From positions 1-34,336 of the forward strand of contig JAYMTF010000530.1 in NCBI GenBank assembly GCA_036897485.1: a stretch of DNA of 34,336 nucleotides, given 5' to 3'. This document shows positions 1-11,716 of the stretch, one piece after another. The stretch comes from Pelargonium nanum. Its lineage: Eukaryota > Streptophyta > Magnoliopsida > Geraniales > Geraniaceae. The translations under genes were made by a program, and so were the position numbers. Every line of letters begins with the position of its first letter. The first letter of the stretch is position 1. A model generated the notes under the pieces. It was not told the DNA's origin. It saw only the letters and a program-made list of their open reading frames with translations, and did not search any database.

Positions 1-3000
1 TTTCCCAGTTATTAATAGATAAACATTCCCCTTCAAAAAAAAAAAAAAAAGAACCAAAGAATCATTAATCTTATCGAAGAGATTAATTTAAGATTTACAG
101 CCTAAAAACACTTTTCAGTGACCAAAAATACTAGAGAATCCAAAAATAAAAAATAATCCAAATAATGCGCGAGTATGCTTTTCTTCCTACATAGTATTCC
201 AGTAGCCCAATAAATATTTATTTCAACACTTGGGCCCAATCACTACTACGTACTAGGCTGACAAAAATTGGGCTAACCAATACAACATTTGGACCCAATA
301 GTGAGCTTCAAGGCCCATTAAGGGTTCAAAATAGATTTCAGATATGTAACAAGTCATTTTTTTTTCTTCTTTTGTCTCAATTCTCAAACAAATAAAAGTC
401 CCCAAAATTTACAACACAACAGTTATTTCATTGTTGACTTCTTGAATCATACCAAGCTCAGGTGCTCAACACACTAGAAATTCAGGAAATGTGATAATAT
501 CAAATATTTCTGGTTCTTATAAATTAAAACTTAGTTTTTAAATACAAAATTATGAAATATATATTCACGAAGATTGACAGGTCACTATATACAATTTTTT
601 CTTTAACATATCTAACAATAATCCAAATGAGAACATAAAAGCAAATAATACTGATGCAACTTCCTATATATATTTTGATTATAGAAAACCCGAGCATGCA
701 ATTTCAATAATTTGGTCTTACACACAATGTCACGTGTAATGACCAAATTTTAAAATATTCTCACTTAGAATCTTATTTGAATTAAACATGTAATATATTC
801 TTTTTCCAAACAAAACAATCGCCAATTGATCGATGATCCGCGTGATATTAAAATGATCAAGAAATTTTGTTATCATTCAATATAACGACCAACTAATGTT
901 GATTGATTTATTTGAATGAATTGTGCGCGTCCTTTTACGTTCACAATATCTTGTGCGACTGAAATTTATTGCGACAACCACTAAAGAAACTAGCATCTTT
1001 TGACCAAGGATCTAATATCTTTTAAGAAATAGAAAATGGAAATTGGGACCCTTAATTAATTTGTCTCACACACTTTATAAATAATGTCATGTTGTTCTGT
1101 AATGCAAGTAGCTATGGAAATGTAAGCAATGTACGCAGCTATAGCTTTCAGTCACTATAATTGTAGAGTGCAACCACATGGTATAGCCATGACTTGTTCC
1201 AAAAAAAAACAAAAGAAGATGTCATTTTTGTTGGCACAAAAAAACTTCATAGCCACAATAGAGGCCATATATTCCAAGCTAAAAAGGACCTTAATTCGAA
1301 AAAGAAAAAGCTCCATTGGCGCAAGGTAGAGGTCAAAAGGATGAATCCGAAGGAGATAGTGAAATGTGTTTTGTGCAGTTGTTTTTGCAGTGCCCACGCT
1401 AAATGTGAGCGAGACTTGCACTGATCGGTTGAGAGGCACAACTTGGATACGCAATTTAGAGACATGGTTTTCATTGGGCATGCAAGTGAGAGAATGAAAC
1501 AAAACGTTTTGAGCCTACTCTTGGCCTTGTCTAGCTTAGCTATATGTCAACTCATCAATAGGTAATAATGTAAATACTTTGAACTCTAAGGGTAAAGAGT
1601 CATGTGGCTAGTGAGAATTTGTTCGTGTGGCGCCTCAAACTATTATCTCGTATACATATGGCTAACTTTTTCATCGACACAAAGTTCAACCTTGTTATAG
1701 GGTCATATGAAAATTATTTGTATGCGTATATGCACTAAGGAACTAGGATTGATGGTAATAATGTAAATACTTTTGACTATAAGAGTAGTTAAGAAGTTAT
1801 GTCACAACGGGAGAGAATCTGTTCGTATGGTCTTCAAACTCTTATCTATTATAGAGATGACATCAACGTAAAGTTCAACCATGTAGTTTGGTCATACGGA
1901 AATATTTGTATGCACAGTATACATTAAGTAGAATTGATTACGTTCAATTTATAAGTATGATAATATTGCATAATAATAAGTTACTGGAATATTTGAAAAG
2001 ACATGCTCACTTAATTACTAAGTGTTAACATAGATAAATAGTTGGGACTCAATGCCTTAATTAGTTAAATTTTAATATTTATATTTGTGTTCCGTAAAAA
2101 AAAATATTTAGATTTATGAACTCAACATTTTTTCGGCAAGATTATATGTCACTTTCACACTAATATTTGCAGTTCCAACCAATTAACTATCTAAATTATT
2201 GTATATTGCACTACACCCTTTTATCTAAATAGTTTTATTGGGTATGGTCACATAGTTGCTTTCATTGCCAGACGTGTATATATATATATATATACATATT
2301 CATTTAGATTCTCTATGAATTACAATATTTAACTACAATATATACGTTTTAAACCAATTATTTCTGTACTCCTTAAAAAAATAGTGATAAACTAAAGTAT
2401 TGAACACTTTTCACCTACAACTAAATGCTTTTATCAAGTAACTTACTACATGCACATGACTTTTTTTATAAAACTATTACACAATTTGTCTCAAAATAAC
2501 CGTCTTTTATTTTATTTTTATGATAATAATTTTGAAACAGAAGCAGCAATATTAGCATAGTTAGATCATAATTTCTTTTACTAATTTTATTAAAGTTGAA
2601 TGAAGCCAAACAATTTGAATAGTCCAAATCGGTAAATATTAAAAAAAAACAAATTCATTTTTAATATGAGAAAAATGAATCTTAGCCAACAAATCATGGT
2701 CAATAAAGTGATGTCACGTCATCGATTAACACTCATACCCGTCCTAATAAATTTGTAAACGCAAAGCGTCTCGTTCGGATTCATTTCGTTTGTCTCTTGA
2801 CTGAGAGTTTAGGCTCATATATAATAACTAATTTTCCTCATATTTTTTGAGTAAATATTTATCAGTTTTGGAAATACATAGTGGGTACTTTTTGTCAGCT
2901 ATACTATATTCTTTGTTTTATGACTCTCACACACATGTATTAATAGGTGTGCCACACAGCACACAGGTGTGCTTCATCAGCTGAAACTGATCCCAACACT

Positions 3001-3141
3001 TACTCTCTCCGAACCAAATAACAATAATGCTCAGATAAGAAGAAGTACCTGCATCACTACTCTCCTCTCATATTTGCTCACCCTCCTCCACCACACAAAA
3101 CACAACACAACCAAAACTCACTTCCTTCTCCAAACTCAGAA
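1..3141. other. AT-rich 5' region upstream of the NPF gene
   Basis: I see no convincing coding exon here. The short open frames near 1129-1502 overlap on both strands and resemble no protein family I know. The stretch holds homopolymer runs, a (TA)n run at about 2277-2294 and the degenerate tandem repeat listed separately. The last 200 bases are rich in C and A with CT-rich runs and probably include the core promoter and 5' leader of the transporter gene that begins at 3142. Confidence 0.5.
1561..1935. repeat. Degenerate two-copy tandem repeat, period about 193 bp
   Basis: Copy 1 starts at 1561 and copy 2 at 1754, both with the words GGTAATAATGTAAATACTTT. They stay alignable through further shared words, including TCAAACT.TTATCT, AAAGTTCAACC.TGTA/T and TATTTGTATGC. 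The second copy ends near 1935. The divergence suggests an old duplication of non-coding DNA. No open frame is conserved between the copies. Confidence 0.65.
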
Positions 3142-6100
3142 ATGGAACCACCACCACCACCACCACCACAAGGAAAATTTAAAGATGTTTCAGTTTCAGA
3201 TCCAACCAAGAAGAAGCAGCCTGGTGGATGGAAGGCCATGCCTTTCATTTTAGGTCTCGATTTCTTTATCGATTGTATTATTTTACGTGTATAGTTCGGG
3301 GTAGTGATTTTTTTTTTGTTCATGCGAAATGTGTGGTGGGCTTGCAGGAAATGAAACGTTTGAGAGGTTGGCGAGTTTTGGTTTATTTGCCAACTTTATG
3401 GTGTACTTGCTGCGAGAGTATCACATGGAACAGGTTACGGCTGCGAATCTTCTCAACATTTGGTCCGGCGCCACCAATTTCGCGCCCTTGCTCGGAGCTT
3501 TCATCTCCGACGCCTACGCCGGCCGCTTCCGGACCATCGCCGTTTCTTCATTTTTTGTTCTATCGGTATGTGCTTAATTTGACTATTACTTCTTGTTGGG
3601 AGCAGTAGCTGATTCACTGTTACAAACGTCCTAGTCGAGACTCTCTTAAATAGAGTTTACTGTGACTATTTAGCCTACACGAAGATAGGTGAATTAGTCA
3701 TCCCCTAAAACAAATCGTAGGTTACTAATTTATACACGATGATTAAGTGGTTTATAAGAAATGAAATTTGTTATGAAAGACGGGTCCACGAGGAGCCAAG
3801 ACGTAAGATCAGGATGTCCAAATTAAACTATGAAAATATTCATAGTAAAAATTACGAATTCATTTAATACTTAATAAAATTTTAAAAGATGATACAAACA
3901 AATGCTGATTATAAATCGTCACGCGACTTATTATAGTTTAGACTATGTGGGTCCACCTCTAACTACAGCCCAACCCTGGCTTTGCTGGTGGTAGTAAGCA
4001 TTTATGATTTTCCTTGTCAAGAAGCAAAAACAATGAATATTGTGTGATCGGAATTGTCTCTTAATTTGGGTGAAGGAGGCTCATTGGGTAGTGATTTCTG
4101 AAATTTTTGGGTTGTTTCAATTGAAATGAATTTTATGGGGTTGCGTCATGTTGTGGTACAATCATGTGGGTTTGGTTTTGGTTGTTGGTTGGAACTTGGA
4201 AGATTGTACACCATAATAATTACTTGCATTTTCACCTACTTCTTTATTTAGGGTAGATTATGTAGGAGAGAAATTGGTCAAATAATCTCACATAAGGTTG
4301 GGGTATATTAAATGTCTTAATTTAGCATTTTCAGCCAATTTTCCTTCGAGTCATTTGAACCTTTAAAGCTTTTATAACTTATGTTACCTATTAATTTTGG
4401 TACGTATTCAATGCAAACAATTTGGCTAGTAATTATAGAATTTGACTGTATAAATTTCATTTAAAGTAACATAGGTTGAAAAAGTTGAGTTGGTTGAACC
4501 ATATCAATTATCCATCAATTTACAACACAAAATTAAGATTAAATAATATTTTTTTTTCTCAAAATAAGGATTATTATTTTTTAAATTTGTGAAAATTAAT
4601 TAGTTTAGGAGTTTGTGTAACATGTGCAATTCAAAATTTGTATTATTTTGTTATTTGTTCATTAACTTTAATGCACTTTTTATGTTTTCAATAAATAATA
4701 AAAAAATATAAAAATATTAAACACAATTCTCAACATTTTTTAACATGTGTAACATATATGAACCGATTAAATAAATCTTTTTTATATTTTTGTCGGACTA
4801 ATATTTCATTATACACTTTGACTTTGAGAGTGTATCAATATGGGTCCTTTTTGGTTTTTTTCACACCATAATATGAACCAACACTATTAATTAAATAAAT
4901 TATCCAATATCACTTTCTTCACCATTTTAGCAAATTTAATCAAAATCAACCATATAATATATATTTTAAAAATGTGACAGGGAATGGTGACACTAACACT
5001 AACAGCATGGGTGCCCCAGCTCCACCCACCACCCTGCCCTCCACAACATCCCCAATGCAGCCACCACACCACCACCCAGCTCACCGTCCTCCTCCTCGGC
5101 CTCATCTTCATCTCCATCGGCTCCGGCGGTATCAGGCCGTGCAGCATCCCCTTCGGCGTCGACCAGTTCGACCCCGCCACCGAGGAAGGAGCCAAAGGCA
5201 TCACCAGCTTCTACAACTGGTACTACACCACCTTCACGGTGGTCATCATTCTCGCACTCACCGTCGTCGTCTACATTCAAGATTCCGTCAGCTGGGCCTT
5301 GGGTTTCGGGATTCCGACCGGCCTCATGGCCCTGGCCATCGTCATGTTCTTTTTCGGTACGAGGATTTATGTTTATGTCAAGCCGGAGGGGAGTGTTTTT
5401 TCCGGCATTGCGCAGGTGGTTGTGGCGGCGTACAAGAAGAGGCGGATTGGGTTGCCGGCGGTGGAGGACGACAGGTCGGTTTACTACGACCCGCCGTTGA
5501 CGGGCACGGCTGTGCTCTACAAGCTGCCTCTCACCGAACAGTTCAGGTAAGATTCGATATCGTCATATCTTTAGAGATTATGTTCTGTTCCTTGTTTGGT
5601 TCAGTGGTACCTAAAAGTTTGTTTGTTTTTGTTTTTTTTTTCCTTCTTCTGGAAGAGCTCAATAATGGGGTTGAAATTTTAATATAATAATGGTTGCAGG
5701 TGACAGAAAAATGATGGTGACTTGTTAGTCGTTTGTGATGTGAAATTAGCAACAATGATAAAAATGGAATGGATTAAAGTGCATGATTTATTACATATTT
5801 AATGATTTATCCAAACGTCTTAACATCTTAGATTTTTATTTTATTAATTTTGAAAAAATATATTTAATGACATCATGCACCATCACAAAATATTCATACT
5901 ATTCTTTACAATTAATGTGAAGAGGACGTTACATTAATTAAATTTCATTTCTATTCACATCAATTAATTGTGAGGTTGATAAAATTGGCAGGATTGACTA
6001 TTGAGTTTAAACTAAAATCTAATTTGTGCTCTCTTCCTTTGCCATGAAAAGTTGGAAATTGTGACGAAAATTTAAGAGAAAGTTTTTTTTGTCACAATTC

Positions 6101-7374
6101 AGTTACAAAGTATGACATAAATCATATTTTTCGTCATAGATATATTTTGTAACAACTCAAATAATGACATAAATGTTATGTCACAGTTCCGTCACAAACT
6201 ATATTTTTTTAACTAAAATTCACATATTTGTGACATAAGTTTTCGTCACATATTGCGAATTTTTTAGTTGTATAAGCTATTTGACTTAAGTTAAAGAAAC
6301 CAATAATGTTATGCATTTTATTAAAAATCTGAATCTAATAAATACTCTCATAAATTTGTCAACATATATATTCGTATGAGCAAATTTTAAAAGATTAGAT
6401 CACCTGTTTTTTGGTTTGACTCAATCTAAGAAAAGAAGTAGTATGTGTATATGCATGAGTTTAAAAGAGAGTTAATTATTTGAGTTATATATATTAATCT
6501 AATGGTTTTGTGTTTGATTAGGTTCTTAAACAAAGCAGCCATAGTAGGCACCAAAGAGCTAAACCCCGACGGCTCTCCGGCGAACAAATGGAGACTGTGC
6601 AGCATCCAGCAAGTGGAAGAAATGAAATGCCTCATCAGAATCATCCCAATCTGGGCCTCCGGCATCCTCAGCTTAGCTGCCATAGTCCAACAAGGCACAT
6701 TCACGGTCTCGCAAGCCCTGAAAATGGACCGACACATCGGCCCCAACTTCCAAATCCCACCAGGCTCCGTCGCTATCATCTCAATGCTCACAATCGGCAT
6801 TTGGGTCCCAATCTACGACCGAATCGTCGTCCCAAACCTCCGCAAGATCACCAAACACGAAGGTGGCATCACGCTCCTCCAACGGATCGGAACCGGCATT
6901 GTGTTCTCGGTCCTCGCCATGGTGGCCGCAGGGCTCGTGGAGCGGCACAGGCGCGCCGCGGCGCGGCCGTTGCCGGTCATTTGGTTAGCTCCTCAGCTGA
7001 TCTTGATGGGTTTTTGTGAGGCTTTTAATATAATTGGACAGATCGAGTTCTATAACCGGCAGTTTCCGGAGCACATGAAGAGCATTGCCAATGCTTTGTT
7101 CGCTTGTTCTTTTGGCGGCGCTAGTTACGTGAGCAGCTTGTTGATCGTGATTGTGCATGCATGCACTGGAAAGCAAGGTCGTCCGGATTGGCTGACGAGT
7201 GACATTAACGATGGGAAGTTGGATTATTTTTATTTTCTCATTGGAGGGCTTGGGGTTGTGAATTTCGTGTATTTTCTGTACGTTTCTCGGCGGTATCGGT
7301 ACAAGGGGAGAGTGGAGAAGGAGGAGGAGGAGGAGTTTGGAGATGATTTGAAGCTGGTTAGTGTTACAATTTAG
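3142..7374 (+). CDS. NPF (NRT1/PTR family) proton-coupled transporter, NPF2-like
   Basis: Exons are 3142-3253, 3348-3565, 4981-5546 and 6522-7374, all with GT-AG introns. They join in frame to 582 residues plus stop, the usual NPF length. A seven-Pro run (residues 3-9) opens a soluble N-terminus. GGWKAMPFILGNETFERL (about 28-45) carries the ExxER proton-coupling motif at 40-44 in the first membrane helix. Other family hallmarks are GSGGIRPCSIPFGVDQFD in exon 3, VKPEGS (243-248) before the central cytosolic loop, and FYNRQFPEHMKS from 475. The tail is acidic (KEEEEEFGDD). NPF proteins are plasma or vacuolar membrane symporters for nitrate, peptides, hormones or specialised metabolites such as glucosinolates. 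The wording is closest to what I recall of the NPF2 subfamily, but the substrate cannot be read from sequence. The ATG is the first in frame after a CT-rich leader. Confidence 0.93.
3566..4980 (+). other. NPF intron 2 (1,415 bp)
   Basis: This AT-rich intron runs from donor GTATGT at 3566 to acceptor TGACAG at 4975-4980. I see no coding content or clear transposon ends in it. The flanking coding exon 3 is much richer in GC. Confidence 0.85.
5547..6521 (+). other. NPF intron 3 (975 bp) with a MITE-like insert
   Basis: The donor is GTAAGA at 5547 and the acceptor TTGATTAG ends at 6521. The intron interrupts an Arg codon (AG|G) between QF and FLNKAA. A foldback element listed separately lies at about 6050-6265. 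The rest is AT-rich with nothing recognisable. Confidence 0.85.
6050..6265. mobile_element. Foldback/MITE-like element inside NPF intron 3
   Basis: The core GTGACGAAAA occurs near 6061 and, inverted (TTTTCGTCAC), near 6241. Between them lie several copies of TGACATAA and GTCACA in both orientations. This pattern of GTCAC/GTGAC subrepeats resembles short non-autonomous DNA transposons of plants. I could not define the outer termini or a target-site duplication, so the family is open. Confidence 0.45.
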
Positions 7375-9213
7375 GGTTTAGTAATTAGTATATGTGATTT
7401 TTAACATGGAGAGTGTTTATATATTTCTGATGCATGAAAGTAGTGGCGTAGAGGTGCAACTTTATTTTACAGAATAACTTAATAAGAATATGATTTGCCA
7501 TGAATTTCTTGTAAAGTTTGATATTATGTTATACATTTCAGTAGGGCTACTAAACGGGTTGAATAACACAATACAAATACGACCTATTTATAATGAGCTA
7601 CACAACACAACTAATTTGTTCAAAATTTGGGTTCAAAGTTATTACACGACCCAACTCAACAAGTTTAAATAAATGAATTGATATATGACTTGACATGATC
7701 TTATATTAACTCGTTTAATTTATATTGGTGATTTTTTTACACGATATATTTGAACATTTGCATTTTTATCTTTTAAATGATCAGTGGATTAATAAACTAG
7801 TAATTAGAAGGGGTTTAGAACGAATATGATTCTATTATTAAACGAAATATAAATTCGATAGTGTTGAATGTAAATCTTACTTAAACTTGTGTCATGTTCA
7901 TATTATACAAAGGTCTTAACTTGAATTGAAAAGCCTACTTGTTGGTGGTTGGTTTCAGGCTCTTCATTCCAACGAGTTGGATACGTTTAGATGTATAGAA
8001 AAATTTGAACACGACACTTCTTAGAGGATATTGTAATGATTTTGTTTGTTTCACTATCCTTTTTTTAGATGCATGAACAAATTATGAGTTGGTGATGGTG
8101 ATGTTACGACTTGTAGCCTATTCAATTCAAGCAATGTTCATGCTATATATATAGCTATCTAGCTAGGATCCATATGAATTAGACATTTCCATGTTAAGTA
8201 TGGAAGAATTGGTTGGAGATATTGTTCTTGTTTTGTTTTCTATGGTGCTCAAAATTATTTAGACAATTAGCCATTCATCCTAACATTTGGAGCTTGTTTT
8301 TGCGAACCCCAATTTCCTCGTTTTGGCTCATGTAGATCTAGCCACATAAAATTTTATGTTTATTGATCAATGTGCACAAACAAACTAATTTTGGCACGTT
8401 AGATTCTTTATTTTTTCTTTTTTTTTTTATACAAAAAAATATGTTAGACCACTACATAATCAATAACTTTTTTGTCTTCACATTCTTTACAAGTAGTGAA
8501 GTGATATTGTGATGCCCTTACAAATTGCATGTTGATCTAACAATTTGTCACTGTTCGTGGCGTGGTTGATATAGTTTATTGTAGTAAGAGCAACTAATCA
8601 ATGCAATTAGTGGCTCAATAGAAACAAATTCCCATTCGACACAACTCTCTCTACTCATGTAATTTTGTTTTCCACAGCCCTATCGACAGTGGATGGATTA
8701 TCTTAAATCTTGTCCTACATCTTCAACTAGCATATACCTAGCTTACCCTAGTTAATTGGATATATATAATTAGTCATGGGGTATTGATGAGCATACCACC
8801 TCGTTGCGTTTATCTCTAGTAAAATGTGCTTGTTTTGATCCTTAAAGCTTAGTGGAATTTTGGAGTGGATCTTGATTTTGCATATTAAGAAAATTTAGTG
8901 AAGGATGTGCTTGGGAAATAAGGGGCTAGAGGCCACCAAGAAGGCCTAGGTTCTTGCTTCGAATGTCACAACATTGTAGGGGTTGGTGTCACGTCAATTC
9001 TAATGAGCATATTGCGTTTGTTAAATGGGCAAGTCACATTGCACTTTGTTATATGTAGCTTTGTTTTCTCTTGTTAAATTTGACTTGCGTGTATGTGTGT
9101 CACGGTAAAGTGATCTTACAATTTAAAGTTCGTGTTGTATTTGAATTCAATTATGTTCGAGTTTGCATTGGACATAATAAATATTTTATCAATTTGTTTT
9201 AAAATAAGTGTTA

Positions 9214-9438
9214 CTCTTTCCGTCCCAAAATAAGTGTCTTGTTTCCATTTTTTTTTTTGCAAAAATTAAGGATTACAAGATAATTTTATGTGTTTTCAAT
9301 ATTACCGTCATTTTTCCACCTACACCCCATGTGCAGTTCATAAGTGATAAGGGTAATATGAGAAAAATAATGATAGAATAGACTAAAAATAGAAACATGA
9401 CACTCATTTTGAAAACGCTCATTTTGGGACGGAAGAAA
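9214..9438. mobile_element. Stowaway-type (Tc1/mariner) MITE, about 225 bp
   Basis: The left end CTCTTTCCGTCCCAAAATA at 9214 and the inverted right end (TATTTTGGGACGGAAG on the repeat's other strand, read as CATTTTGGGACGGAAGAAA ending at 9438) match the plant Stowaway terminal consensus CTCCCTCCGTCCC. Both ends are flanked by TA (9212-9213 and 9439-9440), the expected target duplication. The interior is AT-rich and non-coding. Confidence 0.8.
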
Positions 9439-9807
9439 TATGTTTTTTTTTTTCTATTTTAAATAAAAAGGATAGTCAATACTATTAATTTCATTTTTGC
9501 GAGTTGACTGATGTAGGTTCGAGTTTAGATCAGATCGGTCTTGAGTTAGTCCAAATTTGTGAGCTAGCTGTATTTTCGGGTCTAAGAAGGTCAGGTTTGA
9601 TTTTATGCAGGTCAATTTTAAGATGAGGAAGTTGATTTGGTACATTGAAAATAAAAATCACATGGGCCATATCCGTAGCATAATTCACAAATAGGCCAGT
9701 ACGTTATAAACTACTATATAGAATAATGATCCAATGGGCCTTAACTTTATGTGTTTCTCAGTTTATAATCTTGGTTGTCAACAGTGAAACCGCAAATACC
9801 ACTTCAT

Positions 9808-10140
9808 TCTAGAGCTACTATCCATTTGAATCTGAATTCGTGAGCATATCAAATTTATTGCAAATGCAAACTAAAATCGATTGATTGTCGGATTTCAATC
9901 GGATTTGTTCGGATTTGGATTAATAAAAAGTAAACTAATTTTTATCTACAGTAGGAAAGAATCAGTTTTTTTTTTTTTTTTTTTTTTTTAGGAACATCGA
10001 TTTGGGTCGGATTGGGTAAAATTCAAATTTTTAGTGTAAAACATATTTGTCAGTCCATTCGTCCTAATTCAAAAATTGATTAAGTCAAACTGAATTTTGA
10101 ACGCCTTATTGTATATTCATATCCAAATTGCCAGCTCTAA
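9808..10140. mobile_element. hAT-like MITE candidate
   Basis: The left end reads about TCTAGAGCTACTATCCATTT followed by GAATCTGAAT. The right end, inverted, reads about TTAGAGCTGGCAATTTGGAT followed by ATGAAT. The two form imperfect terminal inverted repeats. Inside are phrases such as CGGATTTGTTCGGATTTGGA and GATTTGGGTCGGATTGGG, typical of short hAT-derived elements that end in GGGCTGGCAATT. I found no clean 8-bp target duplication, so the ends are approximate. Confidence 0.4.
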
Positions 10141-10799
10141 GATGATGAGACTATACGATCTACAACAATAGGTTAATAATATACACAATTGTGATGGAGG
10201 TGCCATGCTTTGCATGACATTTTAGAATTTAGACATTGGCAAAGGTTGTATTCAAGGGATGCATGCATGAGTCTCCAAAACCCTAGAAACAAAAAAATCT
10301 CCCCCACACTCTTTCATGTACAACTCAATTAAAACATGTGACTCTAGGATTATTGTTTGTTGGGCTTACAAGATTGACTATATATATGTTGTCCTTCCAT
10401 TCTAACATTATTATATAATTATGTTGTGGTTTTGGGTTTAAACTTTTAAGCAAAGTGAAAATGAAACAACCCAAAGTCACTTGATTCTTCACTCCATTCC
10501 AGAAGCTCCAACTGTAATGAATTGTCATTGGAAAACAGGTCATTTGATGCTCTCTACTTTTCACAGCACCAGCCGCAATTTAAAAGATGACTTCACAATC
10601 CAATTCATCTCTCTAAATCTTGAACTGAATATTGTCCCTTGTCTCTTCAATATTGTATGGCCTTAAACAAAGTTGTTTAGTGGCTACTTATGCTTCAAAT
10701 ATGCCCAAATTACTACCAACGGTCCATAATTATATAATAAATCGAATACTATGCACATAGAAAATGATATAACATTTGCTCACAACCTCCACCAAACTC

Positions 10800-10807
10800 T
10801 ATATAAA
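10800..10807 (+). promoter_or_regulatory. TATA box of thioredoxin gene 1
   Basis: TATATAAA lies about 105 bp upstream of the ATG, within the context CCAAACTCTATATAAAGAG that recurs before the other copies. A more distal block containing GCTTTGCATGACA, also shared by all copies, lies near 10207-10220. Confidence 0.75.
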
Positions 10808-10911
10808 GAGCTCAATCCTTGATATGAAACTCACAACAAACAACAGCTCTCTGGATATCACCTTTGGCTTACTTACCTTTGTTCACTTGCTACCAAGAAT
10901 TTTTTTTGATC

Positions 10912-11716
10912 ATGGACAGGTTCAATGGAGGATCTTATGGCAACGCTCCTCGTGTCATGAGGTTCCATTCATCGTCTCAATGGAATTCTCAGCTCAACAG
11001 GAACATTGATGGAGGGTTGTCTTATGGGAGGACACTCCAGTTATCCCAATGGAACAGTCCCAACTTGGACAGGATTGATGGAGGGTTGTCTTATGGGAGG
11101 ACACTCCAGTTGTCCCAATGGAAGGCCCCTTCGGGAAGGAGTACTAGCGATGGAGGGTCCTACGGGAAGGCTTCTCGGGTTATTGAGTTCCATTCATCGT
11201 CTCAATGGAAGGCTCATTTCGAAGCCTCCAAACACTCCAATAAACTGGTATCATATTTGTGCTCTTTTCCCTTCTTTTAATTTGCACTGTGTTCATGTAT
11301 TTGTTAAACTGATAAGTATGGTTTTGTTATGCTGAATGCAGATGGTGTTGTATTTCACAGCTACATGGTGTGTGCCTTGTAGGACCATGGAACCAGTCAT
11401 CAATGATATGGCTGCTAAGTTCACAGATGTTGAGTTCATCAAGATTGATACAGACAAATTGGTGGTATGAGCCAATTCTTTAGACACCTTTGGTTTATGT
11501 TAGTTTTGTTTTTGTTGTTGACTTGTTGTGATTGAGCACTGATAATCTTATTACAAAATGTGGATGAAACAGTCTGTGTCTATGCAATTTGGAGTTCAGA
11601 CAATGCCAACTTTTATACTGTTGAAGAATGGGAAAGAGGTGGATAAGGTGGTGGCTGTCAAGAAGGAGGAGCTGCAGATGAAAGTTGCAAAACACAGGGT
11701 GCAACTCTATTATTGA
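10912..11716 (+). CDS. Thioredoxin gene 1: h-type thioredoxin with four-unit repeat extension (type A/B mosaic)
   Basis: Exons 10912-11247, 11342-11464 and 11573-11716 encode 200 residues. Exon 1 (1-112) holds four repeat units, each opening with an NGGSYG- or DGGLSYG-like motif and ending in SQW. The last unit, RVIEFHSSSQWKAHFEASK, aligns with strand 1 and helix 1 of an ordinary h-type thioredoxin. The domain continues in exon 2 with the active site WCVPC (121-125), and exon 3 has the cis-Pro motif TMPT (Pro165) and GKEVDKVVAVKKEEL. Thioredoxins reduce protein disulfides, usually in the cytosol for h types. I see no signal or transit peptide, and Gly2 myristoylation is excluded by MDRF. The buried Asp before FTATWC is Tyr116. 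ATG 10912 is the first in-frame ATG after the TATA box. Units 2 and 3 are a near-exact 69-bp duplication. The 3' untranslated region resembles genes 5 and 7. Confidence 0.92.
11008..11145 (+). repeat. Intragenic 69-bp tandem duplication in thioredoxin gene 1
   Basis: GATGGAGGGTTGTCTTATGG begins at 11008 and again at 11077, and the copies match almost base for base through the SQW codons. The period is 23 codons, so the frame is kept. It gives gene 1 one more repeat unit than the other six genes. Confidence 0.85.

Larger units (their letters stand above)
7375..10911. other. Intergenic region between the NPF gene and the thioredoxin array
   Basis: This is AT-rich and I see no convincing gene. 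It contains the NPF 3' untranslated region just after 7374, a Stowaway-type MITE (9214-9438), a hAT-like MITE candidate (about 9808-10140) with an internal run of 24 T at 9966-9989, and from about 10190 the promoter of the first thioredoxin gene. Confidence 0.6.

Noticed and set aside
1129..1502. Overlapping small open frames on both strands
   Set aside because: They are short, overlap each other, have no recognisable domain or good promoter context, and one contains a Phe/Cys-rich stretch from a poly-A run on the other strand.
7545..7680. Possible hAT-like end (GGGCTACTAAACGGGTTG)
   Set aside because: The left end looks plausible, but I found no matching inverted right end nearby.
9500..9620. 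Possible tRNA or LINE fragment with GGTTCGAGTTT
   Set aside because: No cloverleaf could be formed around the GGTTCGA word and no reverse transcriptase frame is present.
10864..10911. In-frame upstream extension of thioredoxin gene 1 (and similar extensions of genes 2, 4 and 6)
   Set aside because: The frame is open upstream but without an ATG. The first ATG after the TATA box is the conserved ATGGACAGG, present in six of seven copies (ATGGAGAAG in gene 6).
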